Of a stretch of 64,000 nucleotides of DNA, positions 40,856 to 49,748 are shown in pieces (the stretch's first letter is position 1; every line of letters begins with the position of its first letter). Below the pieces are notes generated by a model. It saw only the letters and a list, made by a program, of their open reading frames with translations. It did not search any database and was not told the DNA's origin. A program made the translations under genes and the position numbers. This DNA comes from an uncultured Collinsella sp. (GTDB taxonomy: Bacteria; Actinomycetota; Coriobacteriia; Coriobacteriales; Coriobacteriaceae): positions 1 to 64,000 of the forward strand of contig UQIT01000002.1 of assembly GCA_900541175.1 (NCBI GenBank). The letters are read 5' to 3'.

Positions 40856-41584
40856 CTACTCGCAAAGCGAAAGGGCGGCCTCGTCGGCAACGACAACGCA
40901 GTTGGTGTGCAGCTGCAGGATCGAAGCCGGGCACTCGGGCGTAACCGGGCCATAGCACATGTCATGCACGGCCTGAGCCTTGGCCTCGCCGTTGGCGACG
41001 ACCAGGATCATGCGGGCATACATGATGGTCTGGGTACCCATGGTGTAGGCCTGACGGGGAACATCGTCGATGCTGTCGAACAGGCGGCTGTTGGCCTGAA
41101 TGGTGCTCTCGGTGAGGTCGACGCAGTGCGTACCCTTGGAGAAGTGGTCATCGGGCTCGTTGAAGCCGATGTGGCCGTTGTTGCCAATACCGAGCAGCTG
41201 CAGATCCGGGTAACCGGCCTCGGCGACGATCTTGTCGTACTCAGAGCAGGCAGCGGCGGCGTCGGGGTTGGAACCGTCGGGCACATGCGTGTTGTTCAGG
41301 TCGATGTTGATGTGATCGAAGAAGTTCTCACGCATGAAGTAGTGATAGCTCTGGGGATCGTCGTGCGAAAGGCCGCGATACTCGTCCAGGTTATAGGTGC
41401 TGACCTCGGCAAAGTCGACGTCGCCCTTCTCGTACCAAGCAGCGAGCTGCTTGTAGGCACCGATCGGTGTGGAGCCGGTGGCAAGGCCCAGCACACAGTC
41501 GGGCTTGAGGATAACCTGGGCCGAGATGATATTAGCGGCCTTGCGGCTCATATCCTCGTAGTCTTTAGCTTTAATGATCTTCAT
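40856..41584 (-). CDS. nagB: Glucosamine-6-phosphate deaminase
   Basis: A 242-residue NagB converting glucosamine-6-phosphate to fructose-6-phosphate and ammonia. VLGLATGSTPIGAYKQL binds phosphate, STYNLDEYRGLSHDDPQSYHYFM carries the catalytic Asp, and LLGIGNNGHIGFNEP holds the His. ATG 41584 follows AAAGGA; the frame runs on to 41935 but lacks family similarity there. The short length fits the Gram-positive, non-allosteric type. It balances GlmM, encoded upstream. Confidence 0.95.
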   Translation of the reverse strand: MKIIKAKDYEDMSRKAANIISAQVILKPDCVLGLATGSTPIGAYKQLAAWYEKGDVDFAEVSTYNLDEYRGLSHDDPQSYHYFMRENFFDHINIDLNNTHVPDGSNPDAAAACSEYDKIVAEAGYPDLQLLGIGNNGHIGFNEPDDHFSKGTHCVDLTESTIQANSRLFDSIDDVPRQAYTMGTQTIMYARMILVVANGEAKAQAVHDMCYGPVTPECPASILQLHTNCVVVADEAALSLCE

Positions 41585-41781
41585 TACGCGTCCTTTCTCG
41601 TACAAGAGAGGCAAGGCTCCCTTACAAGCACTTGCCCGCGGCCCGCGTCGGCCGCAACCAACGTGTGCGGCCACCAGGGCGAGGTCGCGTAATGTATGTG
41701 TCTCGTGTCTAACCGCGTCGAGGCCCCTGCCCGTCCACGGTGACCCAAAGCCTTTTAGCTTCGGACAAATCCCATCTTGCC

Positions 41782-41815
41782 ACGGAGGGCGCCCTCTTTC
41801 AAGGGCGCCCTCCGT
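41782..41815 (-). terminator. Hairpin after EIIA-Glc gene
   Basis: Perfect 13-bp stem ACGGAGGGCGCCC / GGGCGCCCTCCGT with an 8-nt loop, 41 bases after the EIIA stop and upstream of nagB. It has no T-tract, so it may be a weak terminator or a processing site. Confidence 0.6.
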
Positions 41816-41855
41816 AAACGTGTTTGAATTGTAGGCTAATGGCCACGTGCACTTG

Positions 41856-42353
41856 CTAGCGCTCGCGAGCAACGATGAGTTGATCCATCTCTTCGACATG
41901 CACGCCAACGGAGCCCTTGATGCTCGAGAACTCAACGGAGTTGCACACCAAGATGGGAACCGTCACATCGTAGCCCTCGGCAGCAATTGCCTCGCGATCG
42001 AACTCAATGAGCACGTCGCCCTTATGGACGATGTCACCCACTTGCGCATGTACGGTAAAGTGCTTGCCCTCGAGCTGAACGGTATCCAAACCAACGTGGA
42101 TGAGCACGTCCAAGCCATCGACCGTGTTAAGCGCAACGGCGTGTCCCGTGGGAAAAATGGCCTCGACCTTGGCATCAGCCGGTGCAATCACACGCGTTCC
42201 GGTGGGCCGAATCGCCACGCCCTGGCCCAAAAGGCCGGTGGCAAACGTCTGGTCGTTTACCTCGGAAAGCGGAATGACGTCGCCCGAGATGGGAGCATCC
42301 AGCGTAAGGACTCGACCACGCATACCAAAAGACCTTAGGACTTTAGTGAACAT
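41856..42353 (-). CDS. crr: PTS EIIA component, glucose (Crr) family
   Basis: A 165-residue EIIA-Glc domain. LDAPISGDVIPLSEV opens the fold, GVAIRPTGTRVIAPADAKVE follows, and VLIHVGLDTVQLEGKHF contains the phosphorylated His. ATG 42353 follows GAGGGGGAGC. No EIIBC is nearby, so it probably serves permeases encoded elsewhere, perhaps for glucose or GlcNAc given glmM and nagB on either side. It lies 71 bases after glmM. Confidence 0.9.
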   Translation of the reverse strand: MFTKVLRSFGMRGRVLTLDAPISGDVIPLSEVNDQTFATGLLGQGVAIRPTGTRVIAPADAKVEAIFPTGHAVALNTVDGLDVLIHVGLDTVQLEGKHFTVHAQVGDIVHKGDVLIEFDREAIAAEGYDVTVPILVCNSVEFSSIKGSVGVHVEEMDQLIVARER

Positions 42354-42424
42354 GCTCCCCCTCGGACATACCAATCAATCAAAATAACCTTAACAGTTTA
42401 CCACTTGGCACCGGTTTTTGACCA

Positions 42425-43762
42425 TTAGGGAAGTTCGCGCTTGACAACCTCGACGATGTCGTCGACAACGCGCTGAGTCAGCTCGTGCGTCTCGGCCTCG
42501 GCCATCACGCGGACCAGCGGCTCGGTACCGCTCGGGCGCACCAGAATGCGGCCGCGGCCGTCAAGCTCCTTCTCGGCAGCAGCGACGGCATCCCAGATGG
42601 GCTGACAATCGTCCAGACCAACCTTGTTGTCGGAATGCACGTTGACGAGTACCTGCGGGTACTTCTTCATGATGCCGGCAAGATCGGTGAGGGTGCGACC
42701 GGTGCGCTTGAGCACGGCCAGCAGCTGCAGAGCCGTCACCAGGCCGTCACCGGTGGTGTTGTGCTCCAGGAAGATGATGTGGCCGGACTGCTCGCCGCCG
42801 ATGACGGCGCCGTCCGCGAGCATGCGCTCCAGAACGTAGCGGTCTCCCACGGCGGTCTGAACCATCTCGAAGCCCTGCTCCTTCATAGCGATGGAGAAGC
42901 CCAGGTTGCACATGACGGTCGAGACGATCTCGGAGTTGGCGAGCTTGCCGCGAGCGGCGAGGTCGGAGCCGCAGATAGCCAGGATGTAGTCACCGTCGAT
43001 CTCATTGCCCTCGCTGTCCACGAACAGTACGCGGTCGGCGTCGCCGTCGTGGGCCAGACCGATGTCAGCATGGGTGCGCAGCACGAGCTCGCGCAAGGGC
43101 TCAAGATGAGTGGAGCCACACTCAACGTTAATGTCAGTGCCGCAGTAATCGGTGTTGATGGCATGGACCGTGGCGCCCAGGCGCTGCAGTGCGGCGGGCG
43201 TGGTTTGGCAAGAAGCGCCATGGCCGCAGTCGACGGCAACGACCAGGCCATCGAGCCTCAGGCCGTCGAGCGTATCGATGGCGTGGTCGACGTATGCCTT
43301 GCGAGCGTCCTTCATCTTGATAATGTGGCCCACGCCGGCGCCAGTCGGCAGCGTATCGGCAGCCATGGCCTCCTCGGACATGACCCAGGCGCTGATCTCT
43401 TCCTCGACAGCATCGGGAAGCTTCATACCCTTGCGGCTAAAGAACTTGATGCCGTTGAACTCCGGCGGATTATGCGAAGCAGAGATGACGATGCCGCCAT
43501 CGAGCTCGTTTTGAACAGTGAGCAACGCCACGGCGGGCGTGGGAATGACGCCGCAGCAGTGCGGACGGCCGCCCTCGGCCATGATACCGGCGGTCAGAGC
43601 GCTCTCGAGCATGGTGCCCGAAAGGCGCGTGTCACGGCCAATGCAGATATCCGGACCAAGAAACTTGGTCGCCGCGCGGCCCAGGCGAAACGCGAGGTCG
43701 CACGAGAGGTCGGCATTGGCGACGCCACGAACGCCGTCGGTACCGAAGATGTTCTGGGGCAT
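42425..43762 (-). CDS. glmM: Phosphoglucosamine mutase
   Basis: A 445-residue enzyme converting glucosamine-6-phosphate to glucosamine-1-phosphate for UDP-GlcNAc. FGTDGVRGVAN opens it; ISASHNPPEFNGIKFF carries the phospho-Ser; DGDADRVLFVD is the magnesium loop; GGEQSGHIIF and VRPSGTEPLVRVM bind sugar and phosphate. Normal length. Confidence 0.96.
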   Translation of the reverse strand: MPQNIFGTDGVRGVANADLSCDLAFRLGRAATKFLGPDICIGRDTRLSGTMLESALTAGIMAEGGRPHCCGVIPTPAVALLTVQNELDGGIVISASHNPPEFNGIKFFSRKGMKLPDAVEEEISAWVMSEEAMAADTLPTGAGVGHIIKMKDARKAYVDHAIDTLDGLRLDGLVVAVDCGHGASCQTTPAALQRLGATVHAINTDYCGTDINVECGSTHLEPLRELVLRTHADIGLAHDGDADRVLFVDSEGNEIDGDYILAICGSDLAARGKLANSEIVSTVMCNLGFSIAMKEQGFEMVQTAVGDRYVLERMLADGAVIGGEQSGHIIFLEHNTTGDGLVTALQLLAVLKRTGRTLTDLAGIMKKYPQVLVNVHSDNKVGLDDCQPIWDAVAAAEKELDGRGRILVRPSGTEPLVRVMAEAETHELTQRVVDDIVEVVKRELP

Positions 43763-43819
43763 AGGATCGCTCCTTCCCTAGCAGGCGATATGCAACCGCC
43801 CGCCCTAGTCGAAAAAGAA

Positions 43820-43855
43820 AAGCGGGACCCGCCGAGGAATCGGCAGGCCCCGCTT
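43820..43855 (-). terminator. rplM-rpsI operon terminator
   Basis: Stem AAGCGGG ... CCCGCTT with an inner GCCGA/TCGGC pair, followed by TTCTTTTTC on the minus strand. It lies about 30 bases after rpsI. Confidence 0.8.
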
Positions 43856-43885
43856 GTACATTGTATCTCGAAAGGAGATAAAACC

Positions 43886-44281
<396 letters not shown>

Positions 44282-44283
44282 CT

Positions 44284-44727
44284 TTAAGCCTCCAGCTCAA
44301 TCTTCGTGGGGTTCTGGGCAGCATGCGGATGCTCGGCACCAGCGTAGACCTTAAGCTTGGTCATCTGGGCACGGCCGAGGGTGGTCTTGGGCAGCATACC
44401 GCGAACGGCGCGCTCGATGACCTTCTCCGGGTGCTTCTCCATAGCCTGGCGGAAGCTCTCAGCCTTGAGGCCGCCGTTGTAGCCGCTGTGGCGATAATAG
44501 GTCTTCGTGTCGGCCTTGTTACCGGTAAGCTGGACCTTATCGGCGTTGATGACGACAACGAAGTCGCCGCAGTCGCTGTTGGGCGTGAACTGGGGCTTGT
44601 TCTTACCGCGCAGGATCATTGCGATCTGGGTGGCAAGACGGCCCAGGACAGCACCATCGGCGTCGACGAGAACCCAGTTGCGCTGGACCTCGCCCTGCTT
44701 GGCGTAGTGAGTCGATTTCGAAATCAC
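44284..44727 (-). CDS. rplM: 50S ribosomal protein L13
   Basis: A 147-residue L13. WVLVDADGAVLGRLATQIA and YYRHSGYNGGLKAESFRQ are characteristic, and GMLPKTTLGRAQMTKLKVYAG closes the fold. It is first in the L13-S9 operon. A leader of about 120 bases lies upstream. Confidence 0.98.
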   Translation of the reverse strand: MISKSTHYAKQGEVQRNWVLVDADGAVLGRLATQIAMILRGKNKPQFTPNSDCGDFVVVINADKVQLTGNKADTKTYYRHSGYNGGLKAESFRQAMEKHPEKVIERAVRGMLPKTTLGRAQMTKLKVYAGAEHPHAAQNPTKIELEA

Positions 44728-44921
44728 TTAGACTCCTCCATGTACAGTACGTGTTGTTACAGAGATTCACGGGGCTCTGCAAGTAACCCGTCCATATTAC
44801 CCCGCTCGTCGCCCGAGTCAACAGGTATTTTGGCTCCGACCAGAGTTTCTGCACATGTCATCCACGAGCCGTGATTTTTCCAGCTCTTTAGCTGTTGCCA
44901 TTTTTTAAGGGTTCGCCGTCG

Positions 44922-45800
44922 CTAGCGCTCAACGAACTCTTGGATTTCCGCGAGCAGGCGCTTTGCCTCCTGACGGCCCTGGATATACAGGTCCAAAAGC
45001 TTTGCCGGATCGTGCTCGACATGGCCGACCTCGACCGGCTTTTGCGGAGCGACGACCAACGCACGGCCCTCGCGCTCATACTTCCACAGGTGCATGCGCT
45101 GGATGTTGTAACGGTCATGGCGCGTCTCTATAGCCTCGAGCAGGTAGGGGTAGTCGGCATAGCGGGCGCGCGCGGCGGGCATAAACTCGTAGGGCTTTTT
45201 CTCGTACGAGCGGTCCTGCGTGACAATGACAACCGCGCGATCGAAGCCCGCCTCCTCCAGCACGTGCTCGATGGGGACCGAATCGGCTACGCCACCATCG
45301 ACGTATTTGTGCCCGTCAATCTCGACCGGCGGCGTCACCAGCGGCAACGAGGTCGATGCGCGCACGGCATCGAGGTCAAGTACGGCGCTTTTGACCGGGA
45401 GGTACGTGGCGGTTCCAAAGAGCATATCCGTCGCGACGGCGTACATCTCGATGGGGCTCGCATCGAACGTCTCGTTGTCAAAGGGGTCCAGGCGGTCCTG
45501 GACATCGTTGAAGATAAAGTCGTAGCCCACAATGGAGCCCGTGGACGCAAACGATGCGGCGCCCATGAAGCGGTTGTCGTTGCAGAAAGCCAGGTTGATG
45601 CGGTTGGCACGGCCGATCTGGTGCGACTTGTAGTTCACGCCGTTGAGGGCGCCGGCCGACACACCGTAGACAGCCGGAATCTCGACACCGGCCTCCATGA
45701 GGACGTCGAGCACGCCTGCGGTAAACTGCCCGCGAAAACTACCACCCTCCAAGACGAGCGCGACCTTGCCGGCGTTCTTTGCCTTATCTTCTGCAGTCAT
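44922..45800 (-). CDS. Patatin-like phospholipase
   Basis: A 292-residue patatin-fold hydrolase. ALVLEGGSFRGQFTAGVLD is the oxyanion-hole Gly-rich motif, YGVSAGALNGVNY holds the catalytic Ser (GxSxG), and KYVDGGVADSVPI has the catalytic Asp (DGG). It has no signal peptide. Bacterial homologues are YjjU-like, of uncertain physiological role. It is monocistronic. Confidence 0.9.
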   Translation of the reverse strand: MTAEDKAKNAGKVALVLEGGSFRGQFTAGVLDVLMEAGVEIPAVYGVSAGALNGVNYKSHQIGRANRINLAFCNDNRFMGAASFASTGSIVGYDFIFNDVQDRLDPFDNETFDASPIEMYAVATDMLFGTATYLPVKSAVLDLDAVRASTSLPLVTPPVEIDGHKYVDGGVADSVPIEHVLEEAGFDRAVVIVTQDRSYEKKPYEFMPAARARYADYPYLLEAIETRHDRYNIQRMHLWKYEREGRALVVAPQKPVEVGHVEHDPAKLLDLYIQGRQEAKRLLAEIQEFVER

Positions 45801-45871
45801 ATTGACCTCCTGCGATTGCGTTTTGGCCTTCTTCTACCCAGTTTTGGGATGGAGGGCGCGGGTTTTGGAGC

Positions 45872-45889
45872 AGAGTTCGATTCTCCGCG
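45872..45889 (+). repeat. ssrA T-arm-like sequence, copy 1
   Basis: AGAGTTCGATTCTCCGCG followed by GTACGG. The AGTTCGATTCTCCGCG part also occurs in the T-arm of the adjacent tmRNA (on the opposite strand), and a second plus-strand copy lies at 46082. Confidence 0.6.
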
Positions 45890-46081
45890 GTACGGGGGAT
45901 CCGTTGATGCTGGGCGAGGCCAGCTGAAATTCGATAAACATCGCATCCATATTGGGCTGATAGATTGCGCGGAGAATCCGCGTATTTGCTTCGCAAATAC
46001 GCACCGGCTTCGGCCGCCTGCCGGCGTCCTCGCCCGCTCGCTACAAACGCTCCGCGTTTGCTTAACGCTCGCGCCCTGCAT

Positions 46082-46099
46082 AGAGTTCGATTCTCCGCG
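46082..46099 (+). repeat. ssrA T-arm-like sequence, copy 2
   Basis: AGAGTTCGATTCTCCGCG followed by ATACGG, in the same orientation as copy 1. tmRNA 3' ends are common integration sites, so the two copies may be old attachment scars. Confidence 0.6.
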
Positions 46100-46114
46100 A
46101 TACGGACTAGAAAT

Positions 46115-46149
46115 AAAAAGGCAGGTAGATATAAGTATCTACCTGCCTG
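46115..46149 (-). terminator. ssrA terminator
   Basis: Perfect 13-bp stem AGGCAGGTAGATA / TATCTACCTGCCT with a 4-nt loop; the minus strand continues TTTTTATTT. It lies just after the tmRNA 3' end. Confidence 0.92.
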
Positions 46150-46156
46150 TTACTTA

Positions 46157-46520
46157 TGGTGGAGGCGCGGAGAATCGAACTCCGGTCCACGAAAGCCCCC
46201 TGATTGGCATCTCCAAGCTCAGTCGCTGGTTTAGTCTCGGACGCTTTGCGCGCAGCGACACGCTCGCGACATCCCAACCGGTTCGGTCTTAGCCCGCGCC
46301 ATACCGATTACGTGCGCGGGAGCATTCCCCTAACATGACGTCGCGCCGGTGTCGGGGAAATCACCGGGTTGACGCGCCGCTATAAACTAAGCAGCGAGAG
46401 CCATAGGCTCAAAAGAAGAGTTGTTGTCAATTCAATTTGACGGTACCCCTGTTTAACGAGGCGAGGAGACCTCGGCTTGCTTCCTCTCTCAGAGCTATCG
46501 TGTCGAAACCAGTCGCCCCC
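46157..46520 (-). ncRNA. ssrA: Transfer-messenger RNA
   Basis: A 364-nt tmRNA. The 5' end GGGGGCGACTGGTTTCGACA and the 3' end CGGAGTTCGATTCTCCGCG...CCTCCACCA form a 7-bp acceptor stem with encoded CCA. The tag frame at 46387-46428 encodes DNNSSFEPMALAA followed by TAG; the exact resume codon is uncertain. tmRNA rescues stalled ribosomes and tags the unfinished protein for proteolysis. Confidence 0.93.
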
Positions 46521-46759
46521 GAATGTTGGGAAAGTCTGGATGGTATCGGGTCTGCAAACACCCGATAACCGTCGACTTTTCAAGGAACATGCAGGGCGAG
46601 CCCCGCTTGTGGAGTGTTATCTTACCACGTTCTGAAAGCGGACAGCTGTTCTATGCACGAGCTGTGAAGACCCCAATGTGCGCCGCACTTCACATTTTTG
46701 CTACCGATCGCGTCACGTATATTTTCGCCAAGCAAAATTGACCCGTCGAAAGGACCGTT

Positions 46760-47194
46760 ATGGATACCAAACAGCAACTCGTCAATGCCCTCGCAGGCCT
46801 GGGCTCAACCATTACCGAAGCTATGGATGTCATCGAAGGCTTTGTCCCCTGCGGACATCCCGCCCTCACGGTATCGAACGCCCTTGTTGCGCTGGACGCT
46901 GACGATGATGCAGCTCTCGCCCAGCAGCTTGAGACCGTCGAGGGCTTTATCGACCACGTGAGTGAGAACCGCGGCGTGGCCGCCTACCACGGCATCGAGG
47001 TCGAGCTCGCGGGTCCCAAAGCCGATCTGCTCGCAGCAATCCGCGAGGTAGGCGCCCTTATGCAGACCGCAGGCGTCAAGAACACCCAGGTCAACGAGTG
47101 GGTCTACCGCAGTCTGGCAGCACTCGACAGCTCCGACGAAAAGGCAGCCGAGCAGCTCGCAGAAAGCCCCGCTATCAAAGCTGCACTTGCCTAA
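46760..47194 (+). CDS. Hypothetical helical protein
   Basis: A 144-residue protein; ATG 46760 follows GAAAGGA. It is acidic and almost all helical (DALAQQ-like runs, VGALMQTAGVKNTQVNEWVY). It contains one Cys-His pair (FVPCGHPAL). No known domain is recognised, and it has no signal or membrane segment. It is divergent from ssrA and convergent with the P-type ATPase. Confidence 0.6.
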   Translation: MDTKQQLVNALAGLGSTITEAMDVIEGFVPCGHPALTVSNALVALDADDDAALAQQLETVEGFIDHVSENRGVAAYHGIEVELAGPKADLLAAIREVGALMQTAGVKNTQVNEWVYRSLAALDSSDEKAAEQLAESPAIKAALA

Positions 47195-47263
47195 AAAGGC
47201 CTGCGCCCAGACGGCAACGAAGCCGGCCGGGGGCCGCCGATATCACGTGGGCGAACACGTCTG

Positions 47264-49339
47264 CTAGCGCAGATATGCCTTCGCATTGCTCAGGCTGTAG
47301 GCAATCGTTGAGCCGTTGTGCAGCAGTGACGACGCCTGCGGAGTAATCATGCCGGTAATACCCAATGCCAACAGCGCCGAGTTGGTGAGCATCACCTTGG
47401 AATACGAACTCGTCAGACGGTCAATAAGCCCCTGGCTCATGCGGCGCAGGCGCACGATTGCGGCCAGATCCGTATCGGTCAGGATGATATCGGCGACCTC
47501 CTTGGCGATGTCGCTTCCGCCACCCATCGCCAGGCCCACGTCGGCTAAACCGAGCGCCGGCGAATCGTTGACGCCGTCGCCCACCATGGCAACGTGGCGC
47601 CCCTCGCTCTTAATGCGCTCCACATAAGCGTACTTGTCCTCAGGCAGCAGTTCGGCCTTGAACTCGTCGACTCCCGCCTCGCGCGCAATGCGTGCGGCTG
47701 TGCGCTCGGAATCGCCCGTGAGCATGACCACGTGCTTAACGCCCAGCGCGTGCAAGTCGGCGATGGCCTCGCGCACACCAGGTTTGAGCGGATCCTCGAT
47801 ACCGAGCACGCCCACAACGGTGCCATCGACCGCCAGATACAGCGGCGACAGGCCCTGCATCTGGGACTCGATGCGCTCCTTGATGTCGGATTCGAGCTGT
47901 GCACCCTCGTCATCGAACACAAAGTGAGCGGAACCGATGATGGCGCGACGCCCTTCGATGGACGAAGCGATGCCGTGCGCCACGATGTACTCGACAGCAG
48001 CGTGACGCTCGCGGTGCTCGAGCCCGCGCTCGTGAGCAGCGTTGACCACGGCACGCGCCACCGGATGCGGGAAATGCTCCTCCAAGCAGGCAGAAAGGCG
48101 CAGGATCTCGTCCTCGCTCCAGCCATCGGTGGTGAGCACGCAAGCCAGGCGCGGCTGAGCCTCGGTCAGCGTGCCGGTCTTATCAAACACAATGGTGTCG
48201 GCCTTGGCAAACGACTCAAAGTACTTGGCGCCCTTGACCATGACGCCCATCTTGGCAGCATCGCTCATGGCAGTCATGACGGCGACGGAACCCGTGAGCT
48301 TGAGTGCGCACGAGTAGTCGACCATCAGTGCCGCCGAGGTCTTGATGAGGCTGCGGGTGGTAAGCGCAACCAGGCCCGCGAGCAGGAAGTTCCACGGGAC
48401 GATCTTGTTGGCGAGGTCTTCCATGTGCGACTGGCCCTCGGACTTGAGCGAATCGGCCGTCTGCACGAGCGAGACGATCGAGCGCAGCTTGGTCTGCGCC
48501 GTGTTGGCGCGCACGCGCACCAAGATGCTGCCGTCTTCCACGACAGTTCCGGCGAACACGTCGTCGCCTGCGCTGCGCTCGACGGCCAACGGCTCGCCGG
48601 TCAGGGTCGCCTGGTTGACCATAGCGCTCCCCTGTTCGACCACGCCGTCAATGCAGATGGACATGCCGGTGCGCACGGCGACCAGATCGCCGGGCTCAAG
48701 CTCGGTCGCGGCAACGCTTACCTCGGTGTCGCCGACCACTTTTTGTGCCTTATCGGGCACATCGAGCAGCGAGTTGATGAGCTCGTTTTCGCTCATGGCG
48801 CGGGTATAGTCCTCGAGCAGCTCGCCCACGTTGAGCAGGAACATTGTCTGGCCCGCGGTATCGACATCACGCTTGACGAACGAAATGCCGATGGCCGAAG
48901 CGTCGAGCACGGGAACGGTCAGGCGCGACTGTGCCAGTTCATGAAGGGCAGCGCGCAAAAATGCCATGTAACCGGCCACGACAAACACCGCACGCAGAGG
49001 CGTCGGCAAGAACCAGCGACGTGCGTAATGGGCGCCGACGAGTGTCGCCAGGTCCATAACGAGTTTGTGCTTGCGCGGCTCGAGTTGCATCACATAGCCC
49101 GACTTGGCATCGGCGATAGCTTGAGCATCGAGTGCGCCCAGGGCGTCGAGCACGCTCGCACGGCGCGGCTCGTCGTACTCCAGCGCCATCTGGCCAATAC
49201 GGCCATAAACGCGCACCTTGTGCACGCCGTCGATATCGCCGCTGAGCTTAAGAAGTGCGTCGAGATCGCTCTCTGGCACAGGACCCGCCAATTGAAGACG
49301 GGTCCTGCCAGGGATCTCGCTAATAATCGAGAATCTCAT
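47264..49339 (-). CDS. P1B-type heavy-metal-transporting ATPase
   Basis: A 691-residue P-type ATPase. An N-terminal degenerate HMA-like domain (RTRLQLAGPVPESDLDAL, no CxxC) precedes the membrane helices. TGEPLAVERSAGDDVFAGT is the actuator; DKTGTLTEAQP carries the phosphorylated Asp; HFPHPVARAVV has the HP motif; and MVGDGVNDSPALGLADVGLAM closes the P domain. The metal-site helix reads YSCALKLTGS instead of the usual CPC or SPC, so the metal is uncertain. It is followed in transcription order by nothing and preceded by the DUF6110-like gene 18 bases upstream. Confidence 0.88.
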   Translation of the reverse strand: MRFSIISEIPGRTRLQLAGPVPESDLDALLKLSGDIDGVHKVRVYGRIGQMALEYDEPRRASVLDALGALDAQAIADAKSGYVMQLEPRKHKLVMDLATLVGAHYARRWFLPTPLRAVFVVAGYMAFLRAALHELAQSRLTVPVLDASAIGISFVKRDVDTAGQTMFLLNVGELLEDYTRAMSENELINSLLDVPDKAQKVVGDTEVSVAATELEPGDLVAVRTGMSICIDGVVEQGSAMVNQATLTGEPLAVERSAGDDVFAGTVVEDGSILVRVRANTAQTKLRSIVSLVQTADSLKSEGQSHMEDLANKIVPWNFLLAGLVALTTRSLIKTSAALMVDYSCALKLTGSVAVMTAMSDAAKMGVMVKGAKYFESFAKADTIVFDKTGTLTEAQPRLACVLTTDGWSEDEILRLSACLEEHFPHPVARAVVNAAHERGLEHRERHAAVEYIVAHGIASSIEGRRAIIGSAHFVFDDEGAQLESDIKERIESQMQGLSPLYLAVDGTVVGVLGIEDPLKPGVREAIADLHALGVKHVVMLTGDSERTAARIAREAGVDEFKAELLPEDKYAYVERIKSEGRHVAMVGDGVNDSPALGLADVGLAMGGGSDIAKEVADIILTDTDLAAIVRLRRMSQGLIDRLTSSYSKVMLTNSALLALGITGMITPQASSLLHNGSTIAYSLSNAKAYLR

Positions 49340-49357
49340 AGTTTGTGCCTGAGAGCG

Positions 49358-49603
49358 TTACTCGGCTGCCTCGTCAGCAGCGGCCTCGCTCTGGGTGATG
49401 TAAGCAGCCTCGGCAACCATGTCGTCGACATTAGCCTTGGCCTGCTCGACCATGTCCTGGTAGCCGTTCTTGATGCGCATGCCGCACGCGATACCCTGCA
49501 CGCAGGCATTCTTTACCGGAGCGCTGGTAAGCAGCTTGATGCCGGCCGTGCCAAGCAGAAAACCGCCACCGACAAGCAGGGTGTTAAAAGTCGACTTCTT
49601 CAT
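49358..49603 (-). CDS. DUF6110-like small membrane protein
   Basis: An 81-residue protein; ATG 49603 follows GGGAGAAG. A hydrophobic N-terminal segment (FNTLLVGGGFLLGTAGIKLL) is followed by a Cys-containing stretch (NACVQGIACGMRIKNGYQDM) and an acidic tail. Such small proteins lie beside P1B ATPases in many gut anaerobes, and it is co-directional with the ATPase here. Its role may be metal delivery or regulation; this is inferred from association. Confidence 0.65.
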   Translation of the reverse strand: MKKSTFNTLLVGGGFLLGTAGIKLLTSAPVKNACVQGIACGMRIKNGYQDMVEQAKANVDDMVAEAAYITQSEAAADEAAE

Positions 49604-49748
49604 GTTGCTTCTCCCTTTTGCCGCACAAGCGCGGCATGGTGCCTTAGCACCCGAGTTCATTAGTTTGCTCGAGCACGCTTTTGAGACTAGTTTAGTCGAA
49701 CTATTATGGTCAACCAAAGTTAACCTTTGGAAATCTTGGTCCCCTTTC

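Larger units (their letters stand above)
45801..46114. other. Gap between patatin gene and tmRNA
   Basis: I see no gene. The stretch is bounded by the two ssrA T-arm-like copies, 210 bases apart. It contains a dyad ATTTGCTTCGCAAAT near 45985 and GC-rich alternating sequence. Confidence 0.45.

Noticed and set aside
46545..46566. ATCGGGT/ACCCGAT dyad upstream of ssrA as a terminator
   Set aside because: Only 7 bp with no T-run; may be part of the ssrA promoter region but cannot be supported.
46523..46741. 72-codon frame upstream of the 46760 gene
   Set aside because: No ribosome site, covers the ssrA promoter region, no family similarity.
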